From Oscillatoriophycideae cyanobacterium NC_groundwater_1537_Pr4_S-0.65um_50_18 (lineage in GTDB: Bacteria; Cyanobacteriota; Cyanobacteriia; Elainellales; Elainellaceae): a stretch of DNA of 64,000 nt. Position 1 is the first letter of the stretch. Every line of letters starts with the position of its first letter. This document shows positions 7,615 to 16,460 of this stretch, piece after piece. The stretch spans positions 62,001 to 126,000 of the forward strand of contig JACQYI010000060.1 of assembly GCA_016208305.1 (NCBI GenBank), written 5' to 3'. A program made the position numbers and the translations under genes. The notes beneath the pieces are model-generated. The model was not told the origin of the DNA. It did not search any database and saw only the letters and a list, made by a program, of their open reading frames with translations.

Positions 7615-9267
7615 ATGTCAGTTTCAGTCATCAAAGATGTGAGTCAAAGTACGGGAGAGCACGACCAAACCGTGCAACGGTTGCAGCAACGCAACCAAGA
7701 ATTAGAACGCCAGTTGGCGGAACGAACTCAGTCACTTCAAGCCAGTGAGCAACGATTGCAACTCGCCCTACACTCAGGGCAAATGGGACTGTGGGAATGG
7801 GATGTTGCCACCGACAAACTTTCCTGGGATGAGCGCATGTGTTCCCTCTATAGTATTCGCCCAGAGGAGTTCACTGGTCGCTATACCGATTGGGAGCGTC
7901 ACATTCATCCCAAAGATCTCGCAATTCTTAAGCAGATGAAAGCCAACGGATTGCAACATAGATTCGTTACGTTGGCAGAATTTCGAGTAATCTGTCCCGA
8001 TGGGACAACTCGACATATCAGCAATAGTTACCTGCTCCAAAGCAACGATCAGGGTGAAGTACAGCGGGTGATTGGAATCAATATGGATATTACCGCCCGT
8101 AAGCAAGCCGAACTAGCGTTGCAGAATAGTCAGCAGTTCATCCAGCAGATTGCTGATGTCTCCTCTAACCTGTTCTACCTGTACGATTTGCAGGAGCAGC
8201 GGAATGTTTATGTTAATCAAACCATCAGTACAGTCTTGGGTTATACCTCATCTGAGATTCAGGCAATGGGTAAAAATCTATTTCATTGGTTAATGCATCC
8301 TGACGATCTAGGGCGGATTCCAGAGCAGGTCAAACGTCTCAACCAATCGCGGGAAGGGGAGATTCAGGAATTTGAGTATCGGATGCGTCATGCCGATGGC
8401 GAGTGGCACTGGCTCTACAGTCGAGATGCCGTCTTCAGCCGAGATGATACTGGGCAGGTAAAACTGGCGATCGGAGCGGCTCAAGATGTGTCCCTACTCA
8501 AAAAGCTGGAAGCCCAACTAGAGGAACATAAAGTCAAGCTAGCGCAAGTAAATCGAGCCAAAGATGAATTTCTGGCAAATATGAGTCATGAGTTACGCAC
8601 TCCGCTCACGGCAATTTTAGGGATGTCTTCAGCCTTGCTAGAGGGCATCTTTGGAGATTTTAACCCCAATCAGCAGCACTATCTGGAGGCGATCCACAAT
8701 AGTGGTCAGCACTTATTAGAAATTATCAATGACTTGTTGGATCTCTACAGGATTGCAGCAGGTGATTTGGAACTCAATATGTCGCTAGTTTCTATTCGTG
8801 AACTATGCCTATCTAGCCTGGAGATGATCCAGCAACCCTCCCTTGAGAAGCAAATGCAGTTAAACATGATCATCGCTCCTAATCTAGACCTCATTTGGAT
8901 GGACGAGCATCGCATCCGCCAGGTATTAAAAAACTTGCTGAGTAATGCAGTGAAATTCACTCCCTCAGGGGGGCAAATTACCCTGGAAGTAAATCTAGGG
9001 CGGGTGTTCTCTGAAACAAGCCAGATCGAATTTATGGTTAAAGATACAGGGATTGGCATTGCTCCCGAAGATCAATTAAAACTATTTCAGCCGTTTGTTC
9101 AGATTGACAGTAGCCTGAACCGTCGCTACGACGGAACTGGCATAGAATTAGCCCTTGTTAAACAGATTGTGGAACTGCACGGTGGATCAGTCAGCTTGAC
9201 CAGCCAGGTAGGAGTCGGGAGTTGTTTTACCGTCCGACTTCCCGGTGGGATGAGTCCTAATGAGTAG
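7615..9267 (+). CDS. PAS-PAS sensor histidine kinase
   Basis: A 550-residue soluble kinase. An N-terminal coiled coil (about 15-50) is followed by two PAS domains with PAC motifs (about 50-165, ending GINMDITARKQAE, and about 170-300, ending AAQDVSLLKKLE), HisKA with the phospho-accepting histidine at about 325 in NMSHELRTPLTAILG, and a HATPase with the N box LLSNAVKFTPSGG and G1 box DTGIGIAPED. The G2 box reads GTGIELAL where GTGLGLAL is usual, so a conserved glycine of the ATP lid is replaced by glutamate. No receiver partner lies next to it. Lower ATPase activity is possible but unproven. Confidence 0.92.
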   Translation: MSVSVIKDVSQSTGEHDQTVQRLQQRNQELERQLAERTQSLQASEQRLQLALHSGQMGLWEWDVATDKLSWDERMCSLYSIRPEEFTGRYTDWERHIHPKDLAILKQMKANGLQHRFVTLAEFRVICPDGTTRHISNSYLLQSNDQGEVQRVIGINMDITARKQAELALQNSQQFIQQIADVSSNLFYLYDLQEQRNVYVNQTISTVLGYTSSEIQAMGKNLFHWLMHPDDLGRIPEQVKRLNQSREGEIQEFEYRMRHADGEWHWLYSRDAVFSRDDTGQVKLAIGAAQDVSLLKKLEAQLEEHKVKLAQVNRAKDEFLANMSHELRTPLTAILGMSSALLEGIFGDFNPNQQHYLEAIHNSGQHLLEIINDLLDLYRIAAGDLELNMSLVSIRELCLSSLEMIQQPSLEKQMQLNMIIAPNLDLIWMDEHRIRQVLKNLLSNAVKFTPSGGQITLEVNLGRVFSETSQIEFMVKDTGIGIAPEDQLKLFQPFVQIDSSLNRRYDGTGIELALVKQIVELHGGSVSLTSQVGVGSCFTVRLPGGMSPNE

Positions 9268-9508
9268 CTTCAACCCCTATCCAAGAGGTCACTGAATACA
9301 TAAAGTAACGACTCGTGAAAAATGGCTCCAATCGTGCCCACTTGCCCCGTTTGTAGCAATCGTGCCGTTGGATGCACGCTCCCCTGCTCCTGCTCCCATT
9401 GGGATGGCGATCGGGTGGGTAATGCTGGGCATTTTGATGAATACCCTTTGAGTGGCTGGAGAACATTGGTCTACATTCCTGTACCTTAGCCATGCGATCG
9501 CTTCGATT

Positions 9509-10423
9509 TCAAAATTTGCGATAAGCTTTAGGAGTCATTCCGGTTGCGTCTCGAAACGCCTTACCTAAGTGGCTCTGGCTATTGAAGCCACACTGAAGCG
9601 CAATTTCTGCGATCGCCAATTTCGATGTCTTCAACAATTGCTTGGCTCGCTCCACTCGCTGTTGCAGTAAATATTGATGGGGAGAGAGTCCTGTAGATTG
9701 CTTGAATAAACGGCTGAAATGAAACTGGCTCACTGAGGCAATATTGGCAAGATCAACCAATTTGATGTCTTGATCTAGGTGGGCGTGAATATACTCTGAG
9801 ACTTGCAGGAGTTTGCGTTCGTGCAACGTCTGCTTTGCAGAACCGCCCAAGCCTCCCTCGTACTGCGCGACACGAGGTTGAGTGCTGGAATACTCCCGCA
9901 ACAGGTGAGCAGCTAGCACATTGGCTAACGATTCAGCGTAGAGTCGCCCAATTCCGCCACCTCCTTTGTAGAGTTCGGCTTTCAGCAGCAGCATAATTTG
10001 CTCTAGTTGAGGATCGCACACCCGAAATTCTGTCACCAGTTCCAAGCGATCGGGGTCAACGGCTGCTTCCTGGGCAACGGATTGGAGAAATTGAGCGGGA
10101 AGCTGAACATTGAGATAGTGATCATCCCCTTCGGCACGGTAGGATGCAGGGATGTTTGCCGGAGTAATGGAGATATCGCCTTTAGAGTAAAGTCCAGTGT
10201 AGCGGCGATCGCCGATCACTTGATGAAGGCGATAGGGGCGAGGCGCTAAACAAAGCGCAATAGAATGCCCTGCCCAGGCTCCTGGTAAATCGACTTCCCC
10301 AGGCGGTTGCTGAAATTCTTCCACCAGCAGCGGTTGCCAGCCGAGCGACTCACTGGACATCACCGGGACGGGACTGTCTAATTTAGGGGAAGGAGTGTTA
10401 CTAACCTGGGATGCTTTTGCCAT
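9509..10423 (-). CDS. AraC-family transcriptional regulator
   Basis: A C-terminal double helix-turn-helix of the AraC/XylS type occupies about the last 100 residues: LVDLANIASVSQFHFSRLFKQSTGLSPHQYL, then the second HTH AIAEIALQCGFNSQSHLGKAFRDATGMTPKAYRKF. The N-terminal 180 residues form a cupin-like sensor region similar to those of AraC proteins that respond to small molecules. The ATG at 10423 is preferred over a TTG further upstream. It is transcribed divergently from the small YrhK-like gene at 10569. The inducer and targets are unknown. In 9268-9508, between it and the kinase, I see no convincing gene. Confidence 0.9.
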   Translation of the reverse strand: MAKASQVSNTPSPKLDSPVPVMSSESLGWQPLLVEEFQQPPGEVDLPGAWAGHSIALCLAPRPYRLHQVIGDRRYTGLYSKGDISITPANIPASYRAEGDDHYLNVQLPAQFLQSVAQEAAVDPDRLELVTEFRVCDPQLEQIMLLLKAELYKGGGGIGRLYAESLANVLAAHLLREYSSTQPRVAQYEGGLGGSAKQTLHERKLLQVSEYIHAHLDQDIKLVDLANIASVSQFHFSRLFKQSTGLSPHQYLLQQRVERAKQLLKTSKLAIAEIALQCGFNSQSHLGKAFRDATGMTPKAYRKF

Positions 10424-10568
10424 GGGAGTTTTGAGCCATTCCAAAACTGACAGCAAGATTTTGACAAACGGGCAAAATTTAAGTATTGCAGAGCTTTTAG
10501 ATTCCCTTAATATGTCATTGTAAGCGGTTTTTTACAAACCGTTACGCAAGGTAATCAGGAGAAATAGT

Positions 10569-10835
10569 ATGGAAAAGCGAATGTTAATTGCAAGTTGGCT
10601 ATTTTTGGTCGGTTCTAGCTTGTTTCTCATTGATTCACTATTCGAGGTTGCTCAACATTTTTCACCCATGTCTTTACTGCACGTATCAGAGGGTATTTTA
10701 TTTTTGGTTGGTTCGCTTTTCTTCATGCCATCTTCTTCAAGTTCTTCTCCATCTCTCCCAAAAACTGTTTGCAATAGCGATTCAAAAACTCAAGAAAAAC
10801 TCGCACTCGGGGTGATAGATTACGCTGATGAGTAA
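10569..10835 (+). CDS. YrhK-like small membrane protein
   Basis: An 88-residue protein with two hydrophobic segments. LIASWLFLVGSSLFLIDSLFEV and ILFLVGSLFFMPSSSS carry the paired (L/F)xVGSxLFxxxS signature of YrhK-domain proteins, whose function is unknown. AGGAG lies eight bases upstream of the ATG. The last 35 residues are serine-rich, not hydrophobic, and lie beyond the YrhK core. They are encoded where the gene overlaps, tail to tail, the 3' end of the LysR gene by 113 bp, so this tail may be a recent extension after loss of an earlier stop. Confidence 0.7.
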   Translation: MEKRMLIASWLFLVGSSLFLIDSLFEVAQHFSPMSLLHVSEGILFLVGSLFFMPSSSSSSPSLPKTVCNSDSKTQEKLALGVIDYADE

Positions 10836-11655
10836 ACAGCGCATGAACTGCAAGACTAGGAGAGAGTTGATTGGGAAATAGCAGGATCAGTTGCCCTTGA
10901 TCAACTTCTTGTTTCACTTGAAAACCAAGTAAGCGAGTGATACCGAGTCCTGCGATCGCTGCATTCTTTAATGCACCGCCATTGTCGGAGTAAAATGAAC
11001 CCTTTACAGGAATCGTTTGCCACTTCTGGTCAATCCAAAACATCCACGGTTCTGGTCGTCCCTGAAACATATACTGCAAACAGTTGTGATGAATCAGGTC
11101 GTTTGGAGTCGTTGGAATTCCATGCGTTTTGAGATAACTTGATGCGGCACACAGCACAAACTGAGTTTGTCCTAACGGTCTGACCATCAAGCGAGAATCC
11201 TCTAAAGTGCCCAGACGAATGGCAACATCAATGCCTTCGGTCACTAAATCCACGACGCGATCGCTCAATCGCAAATCAATCTGGATCTCTGGATATTGCG
11301 CTAAAAACTCTGGAATTGATTGCACGAGCAACCACTGTCCAAAATCCAATGATGTACTAACGGTCAGCTTGCCGCGTGGCTTGCCTCTGGAAGTGACCAG
11401 ATCGTTGGCATCGTCTAGTTCTCTCAGTAAGCGAGATACCCGCTCGTAATAAGACACTCCCTCTGCGGTTAAGCTGAGCGATCGCGTTGTGCGTTGCAGT
11501 AGTCTTACCCCCAATCGGTCTTCTAACTTGGCAACTCGCTTGCTAATAGCAGAGGGAGTGGTGTCAAGCGATCGGGCAGCCGCACTGAAGCTATTGCACT
11601 CTACACTTTCAACAAAGGCGATCAGTTCGGGAAGTTGATTGAGAACATTCAGCAT
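10723..11655 (-). CDS. LysR-family transcriptional regulator
   Basis: A 310-residue LysR protein. The N-terminal winged HTH reads FVESVECNSFSAAARSLDTTPSAISKRVAKLEDRLGVRLLQRTTRSLSLT-like, followed by the effector-binding domain (SLDFGQWLLVQSIPEFLAQYPEI ... DVAIRLGTLEDSRL), which is typical of the CrgA/DmlR-like branch near oxidoreductase genes. It is divergent from the atypical SDR at 11752, with about 95 bp between starts, so it probably controls that gene. The C-terminal 20 residues (KQFLGEMEKNLKKMA) run past the usual end into the overlap with the YrhK-like gene. Confidence 0.93.
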   Translation of the reverse strand: MLNVLNQLPELIAFVESVECNSFSAAARSLDTTPSAISKRVAKLEDRLGVRLLQRTTRSLSLTAEGVSYYERVSRLLRELDDANDLVTSRGKPRGKLTVSTSLDFGQWLLVQSIPEFLAQYPEIQIDLRLSDRVVDLVTEGIDVAIRLGTLEDSRLMVRPLGQTQFVLCAASSYLKTHGIPTTPNDLIHHNCLQYMFQGRPEPWMFWIDQKWQTIPVKGSFYSDNGGALKNAAIAGLGITRLLGFQVKQEVDQGQLILLFPNQLSPSLAVHALFTHQRNLSPRVRVFLEFLNRYCKQFLGEMEKNLKKMA

Positions 11656-11751
11656 TTATTCCAGATTGGCACAGATGTTTTGCCAATATAATGCTTTTTC
11701 TTCTAGTGAGGCACAGGATATTTTGATGAAAGTGTAACAAAGGGTAAAGTA

Positions 11752-12465
11752 ATGAGTTCAAAGAAAGTGGTCATTGTCACCGCAGCAAGTCGCGGCATTG
11801 GGGCCGGTTGTGCGCGGGAATTAGCTGCTCAAGGTTATGCGGTTTCTCTATTTGCGCGATCGCCCAGCGTCATAGATTTAGCACAAGAATTAGGCGGCAT
11901 TGCCGTACAAGGTTCCCTGTCCAATGCTCAGGATTTGGAGGCGTTAGTGCAAACAACGCTCAATCAGTTTGGGCGAATTGATGCAGTCGTGAACAGCTTT
12001 GGTGATCCACCCCGACCTGACTTGTTAGAGATTTCGGATGATCTCTGGTTGGGGAAGTTTGAGATGTTGTTTTTGAGCGTGGTGCGGTTAGCACGGTTGG
12101 TGACAGAACCGATGCGTCAGCAGGGAGGTGGGGCGATCGTCAATATTTCTGCGTGCGACTCTCAAGAACCCTCCCTCGGAACGCCTTTTAGCGGCACATT
12201 GCGAGCGGCAATGGAAGGATTTACGAAGCTATATGCTCAACGCTATCGGGGCGATCGCATTCGCATGAATTGTGTTGCGCCTTACTTCGTGGCAGATAGC
12301 CTGGAAGAATTAGCGGGATGGGACGTTCCCAGTGATTTGATGTGGGGTCGTCCGGCAACCTATGCAGAACTGGCAAAGACCGTTGCGTTTCTCATTTCAG
12401 ACGATGCCAGATTCATTACAGGCACGACGTTGAAAGTTGATGAGGCGCGATCGGCTGCAATTTAG
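11752..12465 (+). CDS. Atypical short-chain dehydrogenase/reductase (SDR)
   Basis: Rossmann fold of the SDR family with a nucleotide-binding motif (VTAASRGIGAGCA), an NxxG-like segment (VVNSFGDPP) and the serine-bearing strand (GAIVNISACDS). At the usual YxxxK catalytic site the sequence is FSGTLRAAME, so both the catalytic tyrosine and lysine are replaced. Standard SDR chemistry therefore looks unlikely, and a binding or regulatory role is possible. The length (237 residues) is normal. It is followed after 26 bp by the MATE exporter on the same strand and is divergent to the LysR gene, so the two are likely one LysR-controlled operon. Confidence 0.85.
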   Translation: MSSKKVVIVTAASRGIGAGCARELAAQGYAVSLFARSPSVIDLAQELGGIAVQGSLSNAQDLEALVQTTLNQFGRIDAVVNSFGDPPRPDLLEISDDLWLGKFEMLFLSVVRLARLVTEPMRQQGGGAIVNISACDSQEPSLGTPFSGTLRAAMEGFTKLYAQRYRGDRIRMNCVAPYFVADSLEELAGWDVPSDLMWGRPATYAELAKTVAFLISDDARFITGTTLKVDEARSAAI

Positions 12466-12491
12466 TGATGAGGGAGTGAGGCGATTTCACC

Positions 12492-13880
12492 ATGACAGTT
12501 ATACAAATGCAAAAGAACAATCTCCTGACAGAGGTGCGCGAGTTTCTTAAGTTAGCCATTCCCCTTGCCAGTGCCCAAGTTGCCCAATCTGCAACAGGCT
12601 TTGCTGATACGGTGATGATGGGGAGGATGGGAGCCGATGTGTTAGCAGCGGGAGGACTGGCAGCCATTACATTTCTCTGTATCATGATGACTGCGAGCGG
12701 TGCTGCGATGGGAGTCAGCCCACTGATTGCCGAAGCCTTTGGAGCAGGGCAAAAGATCCGTGTTGAGCAAATTGCTCGCCAGGGATTGTGGTTGTCTGTG
12801 TTGGTAGCGATTCCAGCGATGCTCTTTACCGGACACATAGACATCCTTTTGAGCCGTACAGGACAAACTGAAACGACTGTTCAGCTTGCCAATATTTATT
12901 TGGATATTATGCTGTGGGGATTGTTGCCAGCCGTCGGTTTTGCGGCACTGCGGGCAACGGTTTCAGCCCTGTCTCAAGCCCGTCCGATCATGCTCATTGT
13001 CGTATCAGGAACCGCATTTAATATTGTCTGGAATTACATTCTCGGCTTTGGTAAATTTGGCTTTCCAGAAATGGGTCTTGCAGGATTAGCGTTAGCCAGC
13101 GTGATTACATTGTGGGGAATGTTCCTGGCTTTGGTACTGTATATTCTGACAAACAAGAATTTGAAGCACTATCGCATTTTTCAAGAACTGCATCGGGTCA
13201 AGCCCCGCATCCTGAAAGAGTTAACCTGGGTGGGCATACCGATCGGGTTGTTTTCTGGACTTGAAACAGGCTTTTTTATGGTGATTACCTTCTGGATGGG
13301 GCTGTTAGGCACTGAAGTGTTAGCCGCCCACCAGATAGTATTTCAAACAATCGTTGTTGTGTTCATGGTTCCCTTAGGAAACTCTTACGCTACAACAGTA
13401 CGAGTCGGGCAATGGCTGGGACGACGCGAACGCACAGGCATTCAACAAGCAGCATTGGTCAGCATGAGCATTACTACAGCCTTTATGATGGGTGTATCGA
13501 TCGTGTTTCTCCTTTTTCCCAAATCCATCATTGGTCTCTACATTGATATTACCAATCCAGCCAATGCCAACATTGTTGCAATTGCACTTCCACTATTGAT
13601 GGTTGCAGCGATCGCTCAAGTTCTCGACGGCTTTCAGAAAGCAGTTTATGGCTCTCTTCAGGGACTACAGGACACACAGATCCCAATGTTGTTGAATGTG
13701 TTGGGATACTGGGGAGTGGGTTTGTCAGCAGGCTATGTATTGGGCTTTCAGTGGCAGATGGGAGGTATCGGTCTTTGGATTGGACAGTCAGTGGCGATCG
13801 CGGTTGTTGCAGGGCTTTTTATCTGGCGATTCTGGCAATTGATGAAGCATCAAAAGTTTTCTCGATCGACTCAACCCTAG
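12492..13880 (+). CDS. MATE-family multidrug/metabolite efflux protein
   Basis: A 462-residue polytopic membrane protein with about 12 hydrophobic segments. MATE landmarks include FLKLAIPLASAQVAQSATGFADTVMMGRMG at the start, an internal repeat in the second half (LTWVGIPIGLFSGLETGFF), and VPLGNSYATTVRVGQWLG. MATE proteins exchange protons or sodium for organic cations or other metabolites; the substrate here is unknown. GAGG precedes the ATG. It follows the SDR at 11752 by 26 bp and probably shares its transcript. Confidence 0.94.
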   Translation: MTVIQMQKNNLLTEVREFLKLAIPLASAQVAQSATGFADTVMMGRMGADVLAAGGLAAITFLCIMMTASGAAMGVSPLIAEAFGAGQKIRVEQIARQGLWLSVLVAIPAMLFTGHIDILLSRTGQTETTVQLANIYLDIMLWGLLPAVGFAALRATVSALSQARPIMLIVVSGTAFNIVWNYILGFGKFGFPEMGLAGLALASVITLWGMFLALVLYILTNKNLKHYRIFQELHRVKPRILKELTWVGIPIGLFSGLETGFFMVITFWMGLLGTEVLAAHQIVFQTIVVVFMVPLGNSYATTVRVGQWLGRRERTGIQQAALVSMSITTAFMMGVSIVFLLFPKSIIGLYIDITNPANANIVAIALPLLMVAAIAQVLDGFQKAVYGSLQGLQDTQIPMLLNVLGYWGVGLSAGYVLGFQWQMGGIGLWIGQSVAIAVVAGLFIWRFWQLMKHQKFSRSTQP

Positions 13881-13934
13881 AAGCGCAGACTGACGGATAC
13901 CAAACAGGGTTGAGGTCTTAGGGCTACAGTCCTT

Positions 13935-14195
13935 TCAACTACCAGGCATTGATTCAAACAGGGCAGTCAGTAGATTCAGAAAGCGATCGCCAAACACAGT
14001 GGAGAGTGTTCCACACAGCAGCACAAAGGTAGCCGAACCCATGTAATGAATGAGATGAACGGCTTCTGGGGTGAAGTAGGTGAAGTAGGAAAGAGGAACC
14101 AGGATCAACAAAAATCCTAGAAGTGAACCGAATAGAAAGTGAGTTGTCCGACTCTGCCAGGTTGCAAGCTTGGGTTCGTTATGTTTAGATCGCAT
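13935..14195 (-). CDS. Small hypothetical membrane protein
   Basis: About 86 residues with two or three hydrophobic segments (FLFGSLLGFLLILVPLSYFTYF and MGSATFVLLCGTLSTVFG). I do not recognise the family. The ATG at 14195 has AGGA six bases upstream and is preferred over an in-frame start at 14225. It lies 60 bp downstream of the truncated MmyB-type regulator on the same strand and is convergent with the MATE gene. Confidence 0.55.
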   Translation of the reverse strand: MRSKHNEPKLATWQSRTTHFLFGSLLGFLLILVPLSYFTYFTPEAVHLIHYMGSATFVLLCGTLSTVFGDRFLNLLTALFESMPGS

Positions 14196-14256
14196 AGTCC
14201 ATCCTACAACTCTAACTGCGCCCATTCTAGACTAAGACCAGGCAAAGCATCCATCC

Positions 14257-14981
14257 TCAACCGTTCTGAGATTTCAGGAGTTGTTTCCAGTTATGCTCTG
14301 TCCTGTCATTGGCTGGAAATAAACACTCAATCCTCAATTCTTGCAGGGTAATGTCGTAGGGGGTGCCGAGGGTAGCGATCGTTGAGAAAAACTCTAATTC
14401 TAGATCCTCTCGTTTGAGATGAACGGTCAGCAGCATAGTATTTTGAGTCGTGCGAGCAGAAGGATGCCAAACCTCTGCGATGCCCGGATAACTCATCAAC
14501 TCATCTAGCAATGCTTTGGATTGTTCACTTTCACCCTCAGCAATTGCCTCTCTATGCAGGCGTTGTAGCAAATGCACTGAAAAATCATCCCAGTTCACGA
14601 CAACTGGACGGAACCCTTGGGGGTGAAACATCGCCCGCATCAGGTTGACTTTTCCATCCCGGTAGAAGTGGGCTTGTAGTTCCTCTGGGGCAACGAAAGC
14701 GTTTAGCAGTCGATTAGCAGCAGGGTTGGTCAGCAACAGATTCCAGTAGCGATCGACCACGATCGCTGGGTAGGGTTCCTGTTGTCGCAACATGAAATCG
14801 AGTGCTTTGCGGATAGAAACCATTTCAGGAGCCGATAGATCAGTCTCAGCGTAAATGGGTGCAAATCCAGCAGCAGTCAGCATTAAGTTTTGCTGTCTCA
14901 ATGGAATTTCCAGCACCTCTGCCAGTTGCAACACCATTTCTCGGCTGGGTTTGGCTCGTCCCGATTCCAGAAAACTAATGT
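14257..14981 (-). pseudogene. XRE/MmyB-type transcription regulator, 3' part, split by an IS4-family element
   Basis: Encodes 241 residues, beginning within HISFLESGRAKPSREMVLQLAEVLEIPL, which is the second half of an XRE helix-turn-helix. An MmyB-like ligand-binding domain follows (about 90-280 of the intact protein; VVDRYWNLLLTNPAANRLL). The first 41 codons lie at 16314-16437 on the far side of the insertion. Removing the element and one target duplication restores SQVSQRHISFLESGR in frame, giving an intact protein of about 282 residues. The element supplies a new ATG 40 bases before the junction that reads in frame into this part, so a truncated protein lacking half the HTH could still be made. 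Confidence 0.88.
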
Positions 14982-14990
14982 GGCGTTGAG

Positions 14991-16313
14991 CTGGTTGACT
15001 GACAAAACTACGTGGACCCATATTGATAAGTCCATACTTTGAACTCTATCTGGTCGGTTCGCCTGTCATGCTGTTTGCGTGATGCTTTTGCCGATTGGGG
15101 ATCCCGGTGATTGTGAAAGCGGACCTGTTGAATCAGTTGCCATTGGTTTTCCACCGCCGTTTTGACCCAGTCCCAGCCAATGCGGAAATAGCTGTTGCCC
15201 CGAAACCAATGGGGGTCTACCCAACGTCGCTTGCCCGACTCCACCACCTCCACCCCTTGAGCGGTCAGGTAAAGGGTGGCTACTGCCAAGATAAACCAGA
15301 GGCGAGAGAGGGCACAGACGGAACGAATCTCCGATTTCTGGACGTTGAAGCCATTGGACTGGTCGTCCAAAAAATTCTCCTCAATATCAAAGCGCTTTCC
15401 GTATTCCTCAAACGTGTGCAGGGAGGTGGGTTCATCACTGACAATGGCCCAAAACTCCCCATTGACGTTGTTGTAGCCAAACGCCACATGTACGGGACCA
15501 AAAGCCTGCCCTTTATGGAGTTTGACGTTGTGAAAACAGAGAGCTTCCCCACGTTTGAGAGGGCAATCCTTGAGTTGGCACCACCCTTTGCCCTCTCTGC
15601 AAATCCAGGTGTCTCGCTTGAGGCGAATCCGGTAATGCCATCCCATCTGCGTGCTCATCATGTGTAGGCAATCGGTATGCACAAAGCCCCGGTCCCCTAG
15701 AAGCACCACTTTCACGCCTTGGGGCAGACGCTCACGAGCCTGATAGAGCATCTCCTGGTAGTCGTTGAAGGAAACCGCACAACTGCGTCGCTCCAGCACC
15801 CGCCAGACGACGGGTAAAGCTCGTCCTCGATGGACAACGGCGAGTCGCACCAGGCAATACTGGTCCCAAAACAGCGAGGTGTCTAAACTCAGATACAGCA
15901 TCTCAGCTTGCCAATCGGCTAAAGCCGCTTGAATCAGTCCTTTATAGAGGCGATGAACGTTGATCCGGCTATTGTGTAGCCAGCGACTGAGACGTCGTTG
16001 TTTACTTTGAGCTTGGTGACCGCGACAGGGAATGTAAGGTAGCCACCGGGTCAAGTTCACCTCTCCGGTATGAATCAAGGCAACGACCATCCATAAACAG
16101 GTCGTCAGATGGGCCAAGTGCACCCATGCGATTGATTGACTCATCCAGGTTTTCAGGGCATCGTAGAGGCGGGAGTTTTTTTCACAGCATTTCAGGGTTT
16201 GAGTGGTATCTAATCTTAGAATGCTGGCTCCCACCCAAGTTTTCTAGATCGCTCAAATCCCTCTCTGGCAAATGGTTCTATCGTTTGCTAAACAACTTTT
16301 GTCAGTCAACCAG
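14991..16313 (-). mobile_element. IS4-family insertion sequence, 1323 bp, with 9 bp target duplication
   Basis: A complete insertion sequence. Both ends carry the perfect 17 bp inverted repeat CTGGTTGACTGACAAAA (14991-15007, and its complement at 16297-16313). It is flanked by the direct repeat GGCGTTGAG at 14982-14990 and 16314-16322, the 9 bp target duplication. A single transposase gene fills the element. Perfect ends, a perfect duplication and an open transposase frame indicate a fairly recent insertion. The target was the HTH region of an XRE regulator gene. Confidence 0.95.
15008..16234 (-). CDS. IS4-family transposase
   Basis: A 408-residue DDE transposase that cuts and joins element ends. 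Candidate catalytic residues are D118 (LYLSLDTSLF), D181 (VVLLGDRGF) and E285 (RFDIEENFLDD). The IS4 signature Y-2-R-3-E-6-K is seen as Y278, R281 and E285, but the last position, 292, is glutamine instead of lysine. The frame is open over the whole element and ends 17 bp from its left tip. Activity is plausible given the clean ends, but the K-to-Q change could weaken it. Confidence 0.93.
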   Translation of the reverse strand: MGASILRLDTTQTLKCCEKNSRLYDALKTWMSQSIAWVHLAHLTTCLWMVVALIHTGEVNLTRWLPYIPCRGHQAQSKQRRLSRWLHNSRINVHRLYKGLIQAALADWQAEMLYLSLDTSLFWDQYCLVRLAVVHRGRALPVVWRVLERRSCAVSFNDYQEMLYQARERLPQGVKVVLLGDRGFVHTDCLHMMSTQMGWHYRIRLKRDTWICREGKGWCQLKDCPLKRGEALCFHNVKLHKGQAFGPVHVAFGYNNVNGEFWAIVSDEPTSLHTFEEYGKRFDIEENFLDDQSNGFNVQKSEIRSVCALSRLWFILAVATLYLTAQGVEVVESGKRRWVDPHWFRGNSYFRIGWDWVKTAVENQWQLIQQVRFHNHRDPQSAKASRKQHDRRTDQIEFKVWTYQYGST

Positions 16314-16437
16314 GGCGTTGAGACACCTGACTAGTCACGGCTAAATCAAGCTGGCTGAATCCTCGTTGGCTACGCCATTGCTTCAAGAGCAGTCCAAACG
16401 AATCCAGCGTTGAATTTGAGGCATTAGTGTGCTGCAT
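16314..16437 (-). pseudogene. XRE/MmyB-type regulator, 5' part (first 41 codons)
   Basis: From the ATG at 16437 it reads 41 codons, including LLLKQWRSQRGFSQLDLAVTS, the first half of an XRE HTH, up to VSQR. Insertion-sequence DNA then brings an in-frame stop (RPG*). The rest of the gene is at 14257-14981. The regulator is thus probably inactive, and its divergent neighbour at 16534 may have lost its control. Confidence 0.88.
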
Positions 16438-16460
16438 AAAGCTCGCAAAAGATAGCTTTG

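Noticed and set aside
9322-9489. 55-codon plus-strand frame with CPVC and CSCSHW
   Set aside because: Cysteine-rich, but no ribosome site and part of it is HIP1-like DNA; not supported as a gene.
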